Origin: Desulfobacterales bacterium
GTDB taxonomy: Bacteria > Desulfobacterota > Desulfobacteria > Desulfobacterales > JAHEIW01
Assembly (NCBI GenBank): GCA_030145015.1
Contig: JAQYWI010000003.1
Location: 11,199-75,198 of the forward strand
Reading direction: 5' to 3'
DNA: 64,000 bases
Position numbers and translations under genes: made by a program. Position 1 is the stretch's first letter. Each line of letters opens with the position of its first letter. Below the pieces are notes generated by a model that had not been told where the DNA came from, searched no databases, and saw nothing but the letters and a program-made list of their open reading frames with translations. Shown here in pieces: positions 32,801 to 40,766 of the stretch.

Positions 32801-33544
32801 CTACAGATTTCGTTCGGTAAGGAGACTCAAGGCAGTGGCGATAATTTTGGCCGCTTTTACGGCATTTGCCTCCGTATCGCGAAAACCGTTCTCTCTGATT
32901 TCAAGATGCATCGATTCGACCTTGTCAAACCCGTAACCCTGCTGGTTGAACCACTGGTTGAGGCGTTTGGCATCGCGTCCGCGGTAATTCGACCCCGCCG
33001 GATGGGTTAGAATGGTGGTCAGCCCTGCGGCACACAGCCGGTCTCGGAAGGTCTCCACCGTCTCATTGCGGGCTGTATAACGGCTCTGGGTTTCACCGGT
33101 TTTGGAATCCCCGCCCTGCCCATAACCGATCAGGGCGTGCAGCTTTTCAGGGGCTTCATCGAACAGCCCGAGGGATTTATGCGCCTGCCCCTGGGCCATG
33201 GCGACATCATCGGTGATCCCATGAACCCAGACCACGTATTTCTTCGCTCCGTTTTTAACGATCGTTTCGATGCAGCTGAGGTAGCCTGAGACCTTTTTTG
33301 AATGGTCGATCCTGTAGAGGTCTAGAAAGTAGTTTTCGAGGCTTTTGGTGATCGGCCCCTTCGGCTTGAAAAAAAGGTCATTGATGATGGCATGGCAGTC
33401 AAGCGCTTGTTGTATGTTTGCGGCAATGATGCCGGTGCGCAGATCGTTTTCAAATACACCATTGATGACCGGACTATGGGGAGAAACGATCAGAAGGTCG
33501 CGCTTGCCAGGAATGTATCGTATTCCGCTGGGTTTCCGGGCCAC
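32801..33544 (-). CDS. N-formylglutamate amidohydrolase-like protein
   Basis: 247 residues. The opening LLIVSPHSPVINGVFENDL has the PHS motif, and the centre VVWVHGITDD and the end SMHLEIRENGFRDTEANAVK contain the His and Glu/Arg residues expected of the FGase/phosphoribosyl-like zinc hydrolase fold. Similarity to true FGases is loose, so the substrate is open; an uncharacterised branch is likely. It is a single gene after the cooS terminator and about 190 bases before the cyd genes. The start at 33544 lies close behind GGAGTAGAAT. Confidence 0.5.
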   Translation of the reverse strand: MARKPSGIRYIPGKRDLLIVSPHSPVINGVFENDLRTGIIAANIQQALDCHAIINDLFFKPKGPITKSLENYFLDLYRIDHSKKVSGYLSCIETIVKNGAKKYVVWVHGITDDVAMAQGQAHKSLGLFDEAPEKLHALIGYGQGGDSKTGETQSRYTARNETVETFRDRLCAAGLTTILTHPAGSNYRGRDAKRLNQWFNQQGYGFDKVESMHLEIRENGFRDTEANAVKAAKIIATALSLLTERNL

Positions 33545-33571
33545 ATTCTACTCCTAGTTATTAATTTTTGC

Positions 33572-33608
33572 AAAAAAAATGGGGCCCTGGTTGGGGCCCC
33601 ATTTTTTT
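33572..33608 (-). terminator. bidirectional intrinsic terminator after cooS
   Basis: ATGGGGCCC (33579-33587), six-base loop, GGGCCCCAT (33594-33602), flanked by A8 on the left and T7 on the right. On the minus strand it follows the cooS stop by 20 bases and ends in a U-run, a classic terminator. Confidence 0.88.
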
Positions 33609-33628
33609 ATGATCAGCGGCAAATTAGA

Positions 33629-35620
33629 TTAAGCCGCATCGATCTCACGTCGATCGGACATATCCATCAGGACGCGTTCGCGGGCTTTGTCGATGCCCAG
33701 GGCTTTGCGTTTCTTGTCGATATGATCGATCATCAATTTAGCGATGTCAAATGGATCGGTGGCAAAACCCCACTTGCCCATACCCTTTCCCTCTAGCTCT
33801 TCAAACAGGTGTTTGTGGAATTTGGTGCCTTCGACAATCGGGAACGTAACACCGAAGACCGTAAACACACCGGAGGCCACAAAGTATTGTCCGATGGTGA
33901 TGGCCTTTTCACTCATATACTCGGGTGCGCATCCGGCCACCGGAAGATCGGCGATGCTGTCACCCAGACCGCCGGTTTTGACCATTTCGGCGCAGGCAAT
34001 CAGAATGCGGCTGTTGTCCACACAGGCACCGCAGCCCAGCACCGGCGGCATACCCACGGTCTCGCAGACTTCTTTGAGTCCGGGTCCGGCCAGATGGGCG
34101 GCTTCCGGCGTTGTCAGCCCGGCCTTGGCCAGCGCAATTTGCGAGCATCCGGTCTGAACCACCAGCACGTCGTTTTTGATCAACTCTTTGACCAGTTCCA
34201 CATGGACGTAGTCCTGCTTCATGCGGGGATTGTTGCATCCGACCACCCCGGCGACACCCCGGATGCGGCCGTTGATGATGTTGTCGTTCAACGGTGTATA
34301 GGAAGCCCGGAAGGTTCCGCCGAGCATGTAATTGATATACTCATGGGAAAAACCGGTCACACCATGGTTGACAATCTTTGGGATATCCACTTCCACGCCC
34401 CGATTCTTAAATCGGCCGATGGCCTGGATGACAATTTCATCGGTGCAGTCTTTGGGTTTGTCTTCGTGAAATTCGACATGCTTTGCGCCTTCAATCTGTG
34501 CACGCGGGTTGGTGGTGATCAACTGGGTATTATAGCATTCCGCCACTTTGGCGAGGGCCTGCTTGATGCACTGCACATCGACCACCATGGCATCCACCGC
34601 GCCGGTGACCAGGATGGTTTCGGTGGACATGAAGTTGCCGGCATGCGGCGTTCCGTGGCGCACAAACATCTCCAGTCCCGAGCAGCACATGCCCACCAGA
34701 TTGATTCCCTTGGCACCGGCATCTTTGGCGGCCTGGACCAGGGTCGGTTCGGCGACCGATTCGACCATGGATTCAAACAGATTGGGCTCATGGCCGTGAA
34801 TGATGATGTTGACCTGGTCTTCCTTTAAGACGCCCATATTGACTTCAATTGCCATCGGCGCCGGTGTGCCGAATAAAATATCGGAAATCTCGGTGGCCAC
34901 CATGGATCCGCCCCAGCCGTCGGCCAGTGCGGTGCGGCTGCACTGCTTGGTGATGTTGGCGTAGTGCTGGTCGACGCCCATGGTGGACCGATGCATGAGC
35001 TCCATGATTTCGCGCATGGCACCGCGGGGCACGATTCCTTCCTTGCGCCAGGTTTCCAGGGTCTTTTGCGGAACCCGTTTAACAAACGGAATCTCGCCAT
35101 CTACCTGGGTATAGGTCCGCTCCAGCTCTTTATACAGATCCAGGGCGATATCCTTGACTTCGCGGCCTTCGGTCTCGATATCCATTTCCCGGGCGACGTA
35201 TTCCAATTTTTGGACGTTTTTGATCTTATAGTCCTTGATGTGGCCTTCCAGAACCTCGCGAAATAAATCCAGCATGGCCATGCCGTGGTCGGTGTGAGCC
35301 GAGGTACCCGCGGCGACTGCACGCGCGAAATTTCGCGACATGATGGTATCGATGGTCGCACCGCAAACTCCCACTTTGCCATACGGGTCTTTGGAATTGA
35401 GCCGGCAGGGGCCCATGAAGCAGTGCTTGCAGCAGGCCGAATCGGCCCCGATGGGGCAGGCTTTCATGTTTTGCGCCCGATCAAAGGCGAGCTCGACGCC
35501 GTCATTGCGGGCCTTTACAATCATCCTCGCAGTGGCTTCGCAGGTGGTGAGATCCCTGGGATCCAGCTCCTTATTTTTGGAAACTACCTTCTTGGGGGTT
35601 ACTTTTTCTTCGTCTGGCAT
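33629..35620 (-). CDS. cooS: anaerobic carbon monoxide dehydrogenase catalytic subunit
   Basis: A 663-residue Ni-Fe-S CODH. The D and B cluster cysteines lie in CPIGADSACCKHCFMGPCR near residue 55. C-cluster ligands are seen in the His of IIIHGHEPN, in NLVGMCCSGLE, in GVVGCNNPR, in VVQTGCSQIALAKAG and in LGCGACVDNSR, and in PVAGCAPEYMSEKA near the C-terminus. It oxidises CO to CO2 with ferredoxin or reduces CO2 as part of the Wood-Ljungdahl route. There is no cooF, cooC, acsB or hydrogenase gene beside it, so it is a stand-alone CODH. GGGAGGAATT precedes the ATG; a Fur-like operator overlaps its promoter. Confidence 0.95.
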   Translation of the reverse strand: MPDEEKVTPKKVVSKNKELDPRDLTTCEATARMIVKARNDGVELAFDRAQNMKACPIGADSACCKHCFMGPCRLNSKDPYGKVGVCGATIDTIMSRNFARAVAAGTSAHTDHGMAMLDLFREVLEGHIKDYKIKNVQKLEYVAREMDIETEGREVKDIALDLYKELERTYTQVDGEIPFVKRVPQKTLETWRKEGIVPRGAMREIMELMHRSTMGVDQHYANITKQCSRTALADGWGGSMVATEISDILFGTPAPMAIEVNMGVLKEDQVNIIIHGHEPNLFESMVESVAEPTLVQAAKDAGAKGINLVGMCCSGLEMFVRHGTPHAGNFMSTETILVTGAVDAMVVDVQCIKQALAKVAECYNTQLITTNPRAQIEGAKHVEFHEDKPKDCTDEIVIQAIGRFKNRGVEVDIPKIVNHGVTGFSHEYINYMLGGTFRASYTPLNDNIINGRIRGVAGVVGCNNPRMKQDYVHVELVKELIKNDVLVVQTGCSQIALAKAGLTTPEAAHLAGPGLKEVCETVGMPPVLGCGACVDNSRILIACAEMVKTGGLGDSIADLPVAGCAPEYMSEKAITIGQYFVASGVFTVFGVTFPIVEGTKFHKHLFEELEGKGMGKWGFATDPFDIAKLMIDHIDKKRKALGIDKARERVLMDMSDRREIDAA

Positions 35621-35729
35621 ATAATTCCTCCCTTCGTGGAATTGGAAATTTAGATTAAATAGGGTTGATTTTCATAAAGTAAAGATCATGAAAATTTACT
35701 CGGACCGCTCACACGGGTTGGCTAATTAG

Positions 35730-35767
35730 TAATGGTTATCATTAAAATAAATATAGATTTTTGTCAA
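35730..35767 (-). promoter_or_regulatory. cooS promoter overlapped by a Fur-like palindrome
   Basis: Minus strand: TTGACA (35762-35767), 17-base spacer, TAATGA (35739-35744). The -10 lies inside TAATGATAACCATTA (35730-35744), a TAATG-N5-CATTA inverted repeat that matches 13 of the 15 central bases of the E. coli Fur consensus. Iron control of this Fe-Ni enzyme would be sensible; a Fur-family gene lies at 38423. Confidence 0.5.
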
Positions 35768-36052
35768 GACCATTAGAAAACCAAAATTATTATAAATTTT
35801 CAACTATTTATTGGCAAATTTTGTGCCAAAATGATTTTAACTCGATGATCCAAACGTGAATTGTCCCCCATCCGCTATAACGTATTGGAATGGCAGATAA
35901 AATGATAGCTTTGAGATAACTGTAACCGATCGCCTAAACCTTATTTCAGAAGATGTTTTGATCGCTTTTCTGTCTTATGATACAGGTGTGTCTCATTCGC
36001 TTAATGAGACTGAGTCACAGAGTTCCCGGTTATGCTATATAGTTTCTATCGG
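35768..36052. other. intergenic region upstream of cooS and grx, with one operator-like palindrome
   Basis: No gene was found. GTCTCATT-CGCTT-AATGAGAC at 35990-36010 is a perfect 8-bp inverted repeat, extended loosely by TGTG and CACA outside. It looks like a regulator or enhancer site but lies 370-420 bases from either flanking start. Confidence 0.45.
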
Positions 36053-36210
36053 AGGTTTCAGGTGTTAGTCTCCTAGTTCAAGCTTCAGAGGTTAGATAGC
36101 AAAAGACAGAGGTGAGAGGTCCGATGACTGATGAAAACCGGAGCGAAGGGCAGCCCGAAACCTGGCACTTTAATCCAGAAACCTCTGAACCCGGGAACTG
36201 ACACCTAAAA
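36053..36210. repeat. dispersed repeat family B, copy 2 (inverted)
   Basis: Reverse complement of 10687-10860 with clear divergence: GGGCTGCCCTTCGCTCCGG and TTTTCATCAGTCATCGGACC read on the minus strand where copy 1 has GGGCTGCCCTACGGTCCGG and TTTTCATCTGTCACTTGACC. Outer arms are GAGGTTTCAGGTGTTAG and GGGAACTGACACC. From 36211 to 36430 no gene or other repeat was recognised. Confidence 0.7.
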
Positions 36211-36430
36211 AAAGCCGTGTTTCGTAAATTGCCTGCGGGACGCAAAACTAGCGGTGTATGTATTTTCTATTTGAATTAATTTGGATTTTATATTACTCTT
36301 AAAAATTCTAAATACTTCAACAGGGTGGGCGATCCGGTGAATCGAAATCGCATGAGATTGTTGGTTATGCCTGGTTGAGTGTTACGCAACTGGATGATAA
36401 TACACCTCAACACCACGAAAGGACGTTTTT

Positions 36431-36688
36431 ATGTCACAGCCCGATGTTAAAATTTACTCGTTGAGCACCTGCAGCCATTGTAGGGCGACCAAAAAATTCT
36501 TAGGTGAATGTACCATAAAATATGAATTTATTGAGGTGGATAAACTCGAGGGTGAGGAACGTAAAGCTATCATTGAAGATGTCAAAAAATTTAATCCGCG
36601 CTGTTCGTTTCCGACCATCATTATTGGCGAAACCATCATTGTGGGATATAAAGAAAAAGAAATAAGGGAGGCTCTGGGAATGGAATGA
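36431..36688 (+). CDS. glutaredoxin-like protein
   Basis: 85 residues with a thioredoxin-type fold: strand KIYSLST, the redox site C14-S-H-C17, cis-Pro in CSFPTIII and GYKEKEIREAL at the end. It is a dithiol glutaredoxin-like reductant. Its last four bases overlap the start of the FTR-like gene, so the two are translated together and probably work as a pair, with the FTR partner reducing the glutaredoxin. The ATG follows GAAAGGACG. Confidence 0.9.
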   Translation: MSQPDVKIYSLSTCSHCRATKKFLGECTIKYEFIEVDKLEGEERKAIIEDVKKFNPRCSFPTIIIGETIIVGYKEKEIREALGME

Positions 36689-37017
36689 CACCTCAAGAAC
36701 TCTATGATCGGATGAAAAAAGTACAGGAACCAAAGGGCTATTATTTTAACAAGAATAAAGAGCGAACCTTTGAACTCCTGGAAGCGTTGATTGCCAACAA
36801 AGAAAACTACGGCTACATGGGCTGTCCCTGTCGCTTGCTTGTGGGTGATAAGGAATTGGACAAAGACCTCTTTTGTCCCTGCGTCTATAGCGTGCCGGAT
36901 ATCGAGGAGTTCGGCAGTTGCTATTGCAATCTGTATGTTTCACAAGAATGGAATGAGGGCAAAATCCCGCACGAATATGTGCCCGAGCGCCGCCCTCCGG
37001 AAAAAATGCCTTATTGA
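36685..37017 (+). CDS. ferredoxin:thioredoxin reductase catalytic-subunit-like protein
   Basis: 110 residues. The Cys layout is C47-P-C49, C64-P-C66 and C79-Y-C81, matching CPC/CPC/CHC of FTR-beta, except that the central His of the last motif is Tyr. These cysteines bind a [4Fe-4S] cluster next to an active-site disulfide, so electrons from ferredoxin reduce a thiol partner. No variable (alpha) subunit is present, as usual outside phototrophs. Overlap with the glutaredoxin gene suggests that protein is the direct partner. A perfect terminator hairpin follows at 37033. Confidence 0.88.
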   Translation: MTPQELYDRMKKVQEPKGYYFNKNKERTFELLEALIANKENYGYMGCPCRLLVGDKELDKDLFCPCVYSVPDIEEFGSCYCNLYVSQEWNEGKIPHEYVPERRPPEKMPY

Positions 37018-37032
37018 TAAAGCGAACTCGTT

Positions 37033-37070
37033 GAATCGGTTGAGTCCGCGGTAGCGGACTCAACCGATTC
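37033..37070 (+). terminator. 17-bp perfect stem-loop after the grx-FTR pair
   Basis: GAATCGGTTGAGTCCGC (37033-37049), loop GGTA, and the exact complement at 37054-37070. It starts 16 bases after the FTR stop. No U-run follows directly, so it may act as an RNA end stabiliser or factor-assisted terminator. Confidence 0.75.
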
Positions 37071-37214
37071 ATCTGCAATTACCTCTATTTCCTATCATTT
37101 TCCCCTTGACATTTCGCTATACAAAATCCATTTTTAGATAGGTAATCTAATCATTAAAAAAAACGATTCACTTTTTTAATCTCGAGGTGAGCTCAGAAGA
37201 AAATGAGGTGAATT

Positions 37215-38399
37215 ATGGAAGAAGAATGCAGACCTATGTTGAATACAGGATTGCGCGGCGTGGTTATCGCCGATACCCGCATCAGCGACGTACAGGGTGC
37301 TGCCGGGAAATTAATCTACAGGGGTTATCTCATTCAGGATTTGGCGAATAAGGCGTCATTTGAGGAAGTTGCTTATTTGCTTCTGTTTGAAAAATTGCCG
37401 AACACAGCCGAACTCAAAGCCTTTAAAGATCAATTGGCGGCAGAAAGAGATATCCCGCCGGAGGTGATCGCCGCCTTAAAAACCCGGCCGAAGAACGCGC
37501 TTGCCATGGATATTCTCCAGGCCGGTGTCTCCCTGCTGGCCCATCATGATCCGGATGTTGCGGATCAAAGCATCGAAGCAGTCCTTCGAATGGCAATACG
37601 GCTGATCGCAAAATTTCCTACGGTTATTGCCGCCTGGGATCGCATCCGCAACGATAAAGAACCGCTGAAACCATCGTCCAAACTGGATCATGCCGCAAAT
37701 TTCCTTTATATGCTGAAAGGCGCAGAAGCGGACGTTGAAGCGGGCCGGTTTATGGATACCTGCCTGGTGCTGCATGCCGAGCATTCCTTTAATGCGTCGA
37801 CGTTTGCTGCCCGTGAAGTCGCTTCGACGCGCGCCCATATATATGCCGCCGTTGCCGCGGCGGTGGGCTCGCTTTCCGGAGAACTGCATGGGGGCGCCAA
37901 TGTTCGTGTCATGGAGATGTTATCCGAGATCGGCTCTCTGGATAAAGTAGAAGCGTATGTCAATCAGCAATTTGATGCCGGCCGTAAAATATTCGGACTG
38001 GGACATGCGGTCTATGATACCGATGATCCCCGTGCCCATATTCTGGCGCCCATGTCTAAGGCAATGGGCGAGCGCAGGGGTGACACCAAATGGTATGAAA
38101 TGTCGCAATTGCTTGAAAAGACAGGAAAAGCCGAGTTTAAAAAGCGCAAAGGCAAAGATATCTATGTAAATGTTGATTTTTACAGCGCTTCGCTTTATTA
38201 TGCGATGGGAATTCCAATGGACTTATTCACCCCGGTATTTGCAATTTCCAGGATATCGGGTTGGAGCGCCCATGTGATCGAAGAATATTTTGCCGGCGCT
38301 GCACCCAAACCGATGCTGTATCGTCCGGAATCCGATTACATCGGTGATTACTGCGGTCCGGATGTCTGTGAACTGGAACCCCTTGAGGAAAGAGGGTAA
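37215..38399 (+). CDS. citrate synthase
   Basis: A 394-residue type-I citrate synthase. The catalytic residues are His225 (GELHGGAN), His264 (GLGHAVY) and Asp321 (VNVDFYSA); His190 lies in LHAEHSFNAST. The N-terminal part is the shorter version typical of Gram-positive/archaeal and many anaerobic enzymes. It condenses oxaloacetate and acetyl-CoA, the entry to the TCA cycle or its biosynthetic arm. 2-methylcitrate synthase cannot be excluded from sequence alone, but no prp genes are near. AGGTGAATT stands before the ATG. Confidence 0.92.
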   Translation: MEEECRPMLNTGLRGVVIADTRISDVQGAAGKLIYRGYLIQDLANKASFEEVAYLLLFEKLPNTAELKAFKDQLAAERDIPPEVIAALKTRPKNALAMDILQAGVSLLAHHDPDVADQSIEAVLRMAIRLIAKFPTVIAAWDRIRNDKEPLKPSSKLDHAANFLYMLKGAEADVEAGRFMDTCLVLHAEHSFNASTFAAREVASTRAHIYAAVAAAVGSLSGELHGGANVRVMEMLSEIGSLDKVEAYVNQQFDAGRKIFGLGHAVYDTDDPRAHILAPMSKAMGERRGDTKWYEMSQLLEKTGKAEFKKRKGKDIYVNVDFYSASLYYAMGIPMDLFTPVFAISRISGWSAHVIEEYFAGAAPKPMLYRPESDYIGDYCGPDVCELEPLEERG

Positions 38400-38422
38400 T
38401 CATTAGCAGGAGGCCTATCGCT

Positions 38423-38854
38423 TTGCAAAAACAATCAAACCTGCGCATGACGCGTCAGCGAAAGGTCATTCTGGAAGAACTGCGGAAGGTCAATACCCAT
38501 CCGAGTGCGGATGAACTTTATGAGATGGTCCGCAAAAGCCTGCCGCGCATCAGCCTGGGAACAGTGTATCGCAACCTTGAGATACTTTCTGAATCCGGTA
38601 ATATTCAAAAGCTTGAACCCGGCTGCTCCCTGAAGCGGTTTGACGGCAACCCTTCCGAGCATTGTCACATTCGCTGTGTAAGCTGTGATCGGATTGTCGA
38701 TGCGCCGATGACACCCGATTTGGAGATTGATCTGGAGCAGGTCAATTCGACAGATTTTAAAATTATCGGGCACCGGCTGGAATTTCTCGGTCTGTGTCCG
38801 CAATGCGCGCATAAATCCAATTCTGCTGAAATGCAAGCATCGCAAATTTATTGA
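38423..38854 (+). CDS. Fur-family transcriptional regulator (PerR/Fur type)
   Basis: A 143-residue regulator with TTG start behind AGGAGG. Residues 9-75 form the winged helix (RMTRQRKVILEELRK, SLGTVYRNLEILSESG). The dimer domain has zinc cysteines C85/C88 (CVSC) and C125/C128 (CPQC) and His80/His82 in EHCHIRC for the regulatory metal. Fur or PerR cannot be told apart by eye. It lies 23 bases after citrate synthase and is followed by a good terminator at 38910. A Fur-like site lies upstream of cooS. Confidence 0.92.
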   Translation: MQKQSNLRMTRQRKVILEELRKVNTHPSADELYEMVRKSLPRISLGTVYRNLEILSESGNIQKLEPGCSLKRFDGNPSEHCHIRCVSCDRIVDAPMTPDLEIDLEQVNSTDFKIIGHRLEFLGLCPQCAHKSNSAEMQASQIY

Positions 38855-38909
38855 TATGCAGCTTTGCAATTTCCGGTAAAAACGTCGTGTTTCATCTCAT
38901 CAATCGACT

Positions 38910-38938
38910 GGCGGGCGATAAAGCCCGCCTTTCTTTTG
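38910..38938 (+). terminator. intrinsic terminator after the Fur-family gene
   Basis: GGCGGGC (38910-38916), loop GATAAA, GCCCGCC (38923-38929), then TTTCTTTTG. A standard rho-independent terminator. Confidence 0.85.
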
Positions 38939-38973
38939 TTTTGCAGGCCCATTTTGATCGGGGGAGGTGACCT

Positions 38974-39873
38974 ATGAAAATTCTTATCACAGGTGGTCTG
39001 GGGTTTGTCGGCACAAACCTTTCGGATTATCTTCTTGATCAAGGGCACTCTGTCATCGCGGTCGGTCGGGCTTCGACTCAAAATCGGATAACCTCCGAGC
39101 GGTATCGATACATCTCAGCGGATACAACCCGGCCGGGAGACTGGCAGCAGGCGCTGGGTGAAGTGGACGGCGTCGTTAATCTGGTCGGCAAATCAATTTT
39201 TAAGCGCTGGAGCAAGCGCTATAAGAAAGAGATTTATGACAGTCGAATATCAAGCACCCGCAATGTGGTCGATGCCCTGCCGGCCGGGAAATCGGTTGTC
39301 CTTTGCAGCACATCCGGTGCCGGTGTTTACGGCAACAGAGGTGATGATTTTTTGAAAGAAGACGAAAAACCCGGTGATGATTTTTTGGCAACCGTTTCGG
39401 TGGACTGGGAAGCAGAGGCTTTCAAAGGAACGCATAAAGGCATCCGGGTTGCCGTGATGCGGTTTGGCGTTATTCTGGGAAAACACGGCGGGTCTATGGC
39501 GAAAATGATCCCGGCGTTTAAATCCTTTGTGGGGGGTCCCATCGGCCGCGGGACCCAATGGTTTCCCTGGATTCATCTGGCGGATCTCATGGCAGCCATA
39601 CTTTTTATTTTTAAAAATCCGCAGGTCAACGGCGCCATTAATTTTTGTGCCCCCCAGCCGGTGAGAAATCGCGAGTTCGCAAAAACACTGGGTGAAGTAT
39701 TGCACCGGCCGGCGGTTATGCCCGCACCGGCATTTATGATCCGAATGCTGCTTGGAGAATTCGGAAACGTCTTACTCTACAGCCAGCGCACGATTCCCGA
39801 CAAGCTTTTAAGCTACGGTTTTGAATTTCAGTACCCGGATGTCCGGTCGGCTATCAAAGAGGTAGTTTCCTAA
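38974..39873 (+). CDS. TIGR01777-type NAD(P)-dependent epimerase (YfcH-like)
   Basis: A 299-residue extended SDR. It opens ILITGGLGFVGTNLSDYLL (TGxxGxxG NAD(P) motif), with DGVVNLVGKSIFKRW, the SRISSTRNVVDAL block and CSTSGAGVYGNRGD in place of the usual YxxxK. The C-terminal part FPWIHLADLMAAILF and PVRNREFAKTLGEVLHRPA is diagnostic of TIGR01777. The natural substrate is unknown. GGGGGAGGTGACCT precedes the ATG. It is a single gene. Confidence 0.9.
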   Translation: MKILITGGLGFVGTNLSDYLLDQGHSVIAVGRASTQNRITSERYRYISADTTRPGDWQQALGEVDGVVNLVGKSIFKRWSKRYKKEIYDSRISSTRNVVDALPAGKSVVLCSTSGAGVYGNRGDDFLKEDEKPGDDFLATVSVDWEAEAFKGTHKGIRVAVMRFGVILGKHGGSMAKMIPAFKSFVGGPIGRGTQWFPWIHLADLMAAILFIFKNPQVNGAINFCAPQPVRNREFAKTLGEVLHRPAVMPAPAFMIRMLLGEFGNVLLYSQRTIPDKLLSYGFEFQYPDVRSAIKEVVS

Positions 39874-39921
39874 AAGTTGCCTCCTAAAATGCATCTGATC
39901 AGGGGCTGAAATCTTGAAGGC

Positions 39922-40007
39922 CTCACGCAAAGACGCCAAGCCGCAAAGATTTTTTAATTGTAATGTTTAGATTTTTTTCCTTTGCGAGCCTTGCGGCTTT
40001 GCGTGAG
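39922..40007. repeat. fold-back repeat with CTCACGCAAAG arms
   Basis: CTCACGCAAAGACGCCAAGC and CGCAAAGA at 39922-39949 pair with TCCTTTGCGAGCCTTGCGGC and TTTGCGTGAG at 39978-40007, with an AT-rich loop. The theme is a degenerate GCAAAG repeat. It lies between the epimerase gene and the next operon. Confidence 0.75.
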
Positions 40008-40056
40008 AATTATTCACTTTACCGAACGTCTTAATTGAAAGGATGCGATTGATTCT

Positions 40057-40614
40057 ATGAGCAATAACGAACTCGATGAAGACGGCCAGCAATTTTTGAT
40101 TCAACTGTTCGAACAAACCCGGGGGGATACATCTGCGCAAGTATCCATGTATGACGTCGGTAATGATCTAGGATTGGACCGGGATACCAGCTCCCGGGTG
40201 GCGGAAACCCTTATGGGATTGCAGCTGGTGGAAATCCGGACCCTTTCCGGCGGGATCGGTATTAGCACGGAGGGCGCCGATGAGGTTAAACGCTTGATGG
40301 GAGGCGCCGCTACGACGGGCGAGTTGCACCGCAAGCTAACCGATCAATCCATTATGGATCAAATAAGCTCTCAGGCGGTAGAACAGGCCGCCGCTGAGCT
40401 TAAAATCAAGGCCGGCAACCTGGGCCTGGATTTTGAGGGCCTTTCGGAGTTGATGGCAGATTTAAAAACCATCGATGCCCAGCTGGGTTCGTCAAGGCCT
40501 AAAACAGCAATTATCCGTGAATGCCTGTACTCGCTGAAAGAGACTCTGGAAGGACTGGCGGACAATGAAAGCCTGATGAAGATCAAAGTATTGTTGGGAC
40601 CAGAGGACAGATGA
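40057..40614 (+). CDS. protein of unknown function with winged-helix-like N-terminus
   Basis: 185 residues, cytoplasmic and acidic. Residues about 8-75 look like a winged helix (FLIQLFEQTRGD, VGNDLGLDRDTSSRVAETLM, LQLVEIRTLSGGIGIS), followed by a helical part with LADNESLMKIKVLL at the end. This could be a regulator or an adaptor; no family was recognised. Direct repeats of the type CAGATGACAGAAGACAGATG follow the stop codon (about 40610-40640). Confidence 0.68.
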   Translation: MSNNELDEDGQQFLIQLFEQTRGDTSAQVSMYDVGNDLGLDRDTSSRVAETLMGLQLVEIRTLSGGIGISTEGADEVKRLMGGAATTGELHRKLTDQSIMDQISSQAVEQAAAELKIKAGNLGLDFEGLSELMADLKTIDAQLGSSRPKTAIIRECLYSLKETLEGLADNESLMKIKVLLGPEDR

Positions 40615-40766
40615 CAGAAGACAGATGTCAGAAAACAGATGACACGGGGGATGATCTCATATTCCGTACTTTTTCTTTCTTCTGTTATAAACGTCATTAT
40701 GGCAAGGTATTGTTTGTTAAATTTAAAAAAACAAAAAGACCTAGTAGAGATGAGAAGGGATGACGC

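Noticed and set aside
37100..37214. Promoter TTGACA near 37108 for citrate synthase
   Set aside because: No -10-like box at an acceptable distance was found.
38423..38854. Assigning the regulator specifically as PerR or Fur
   Set aside because: The metal-site residues seen do not separate the two, so only the family is given.
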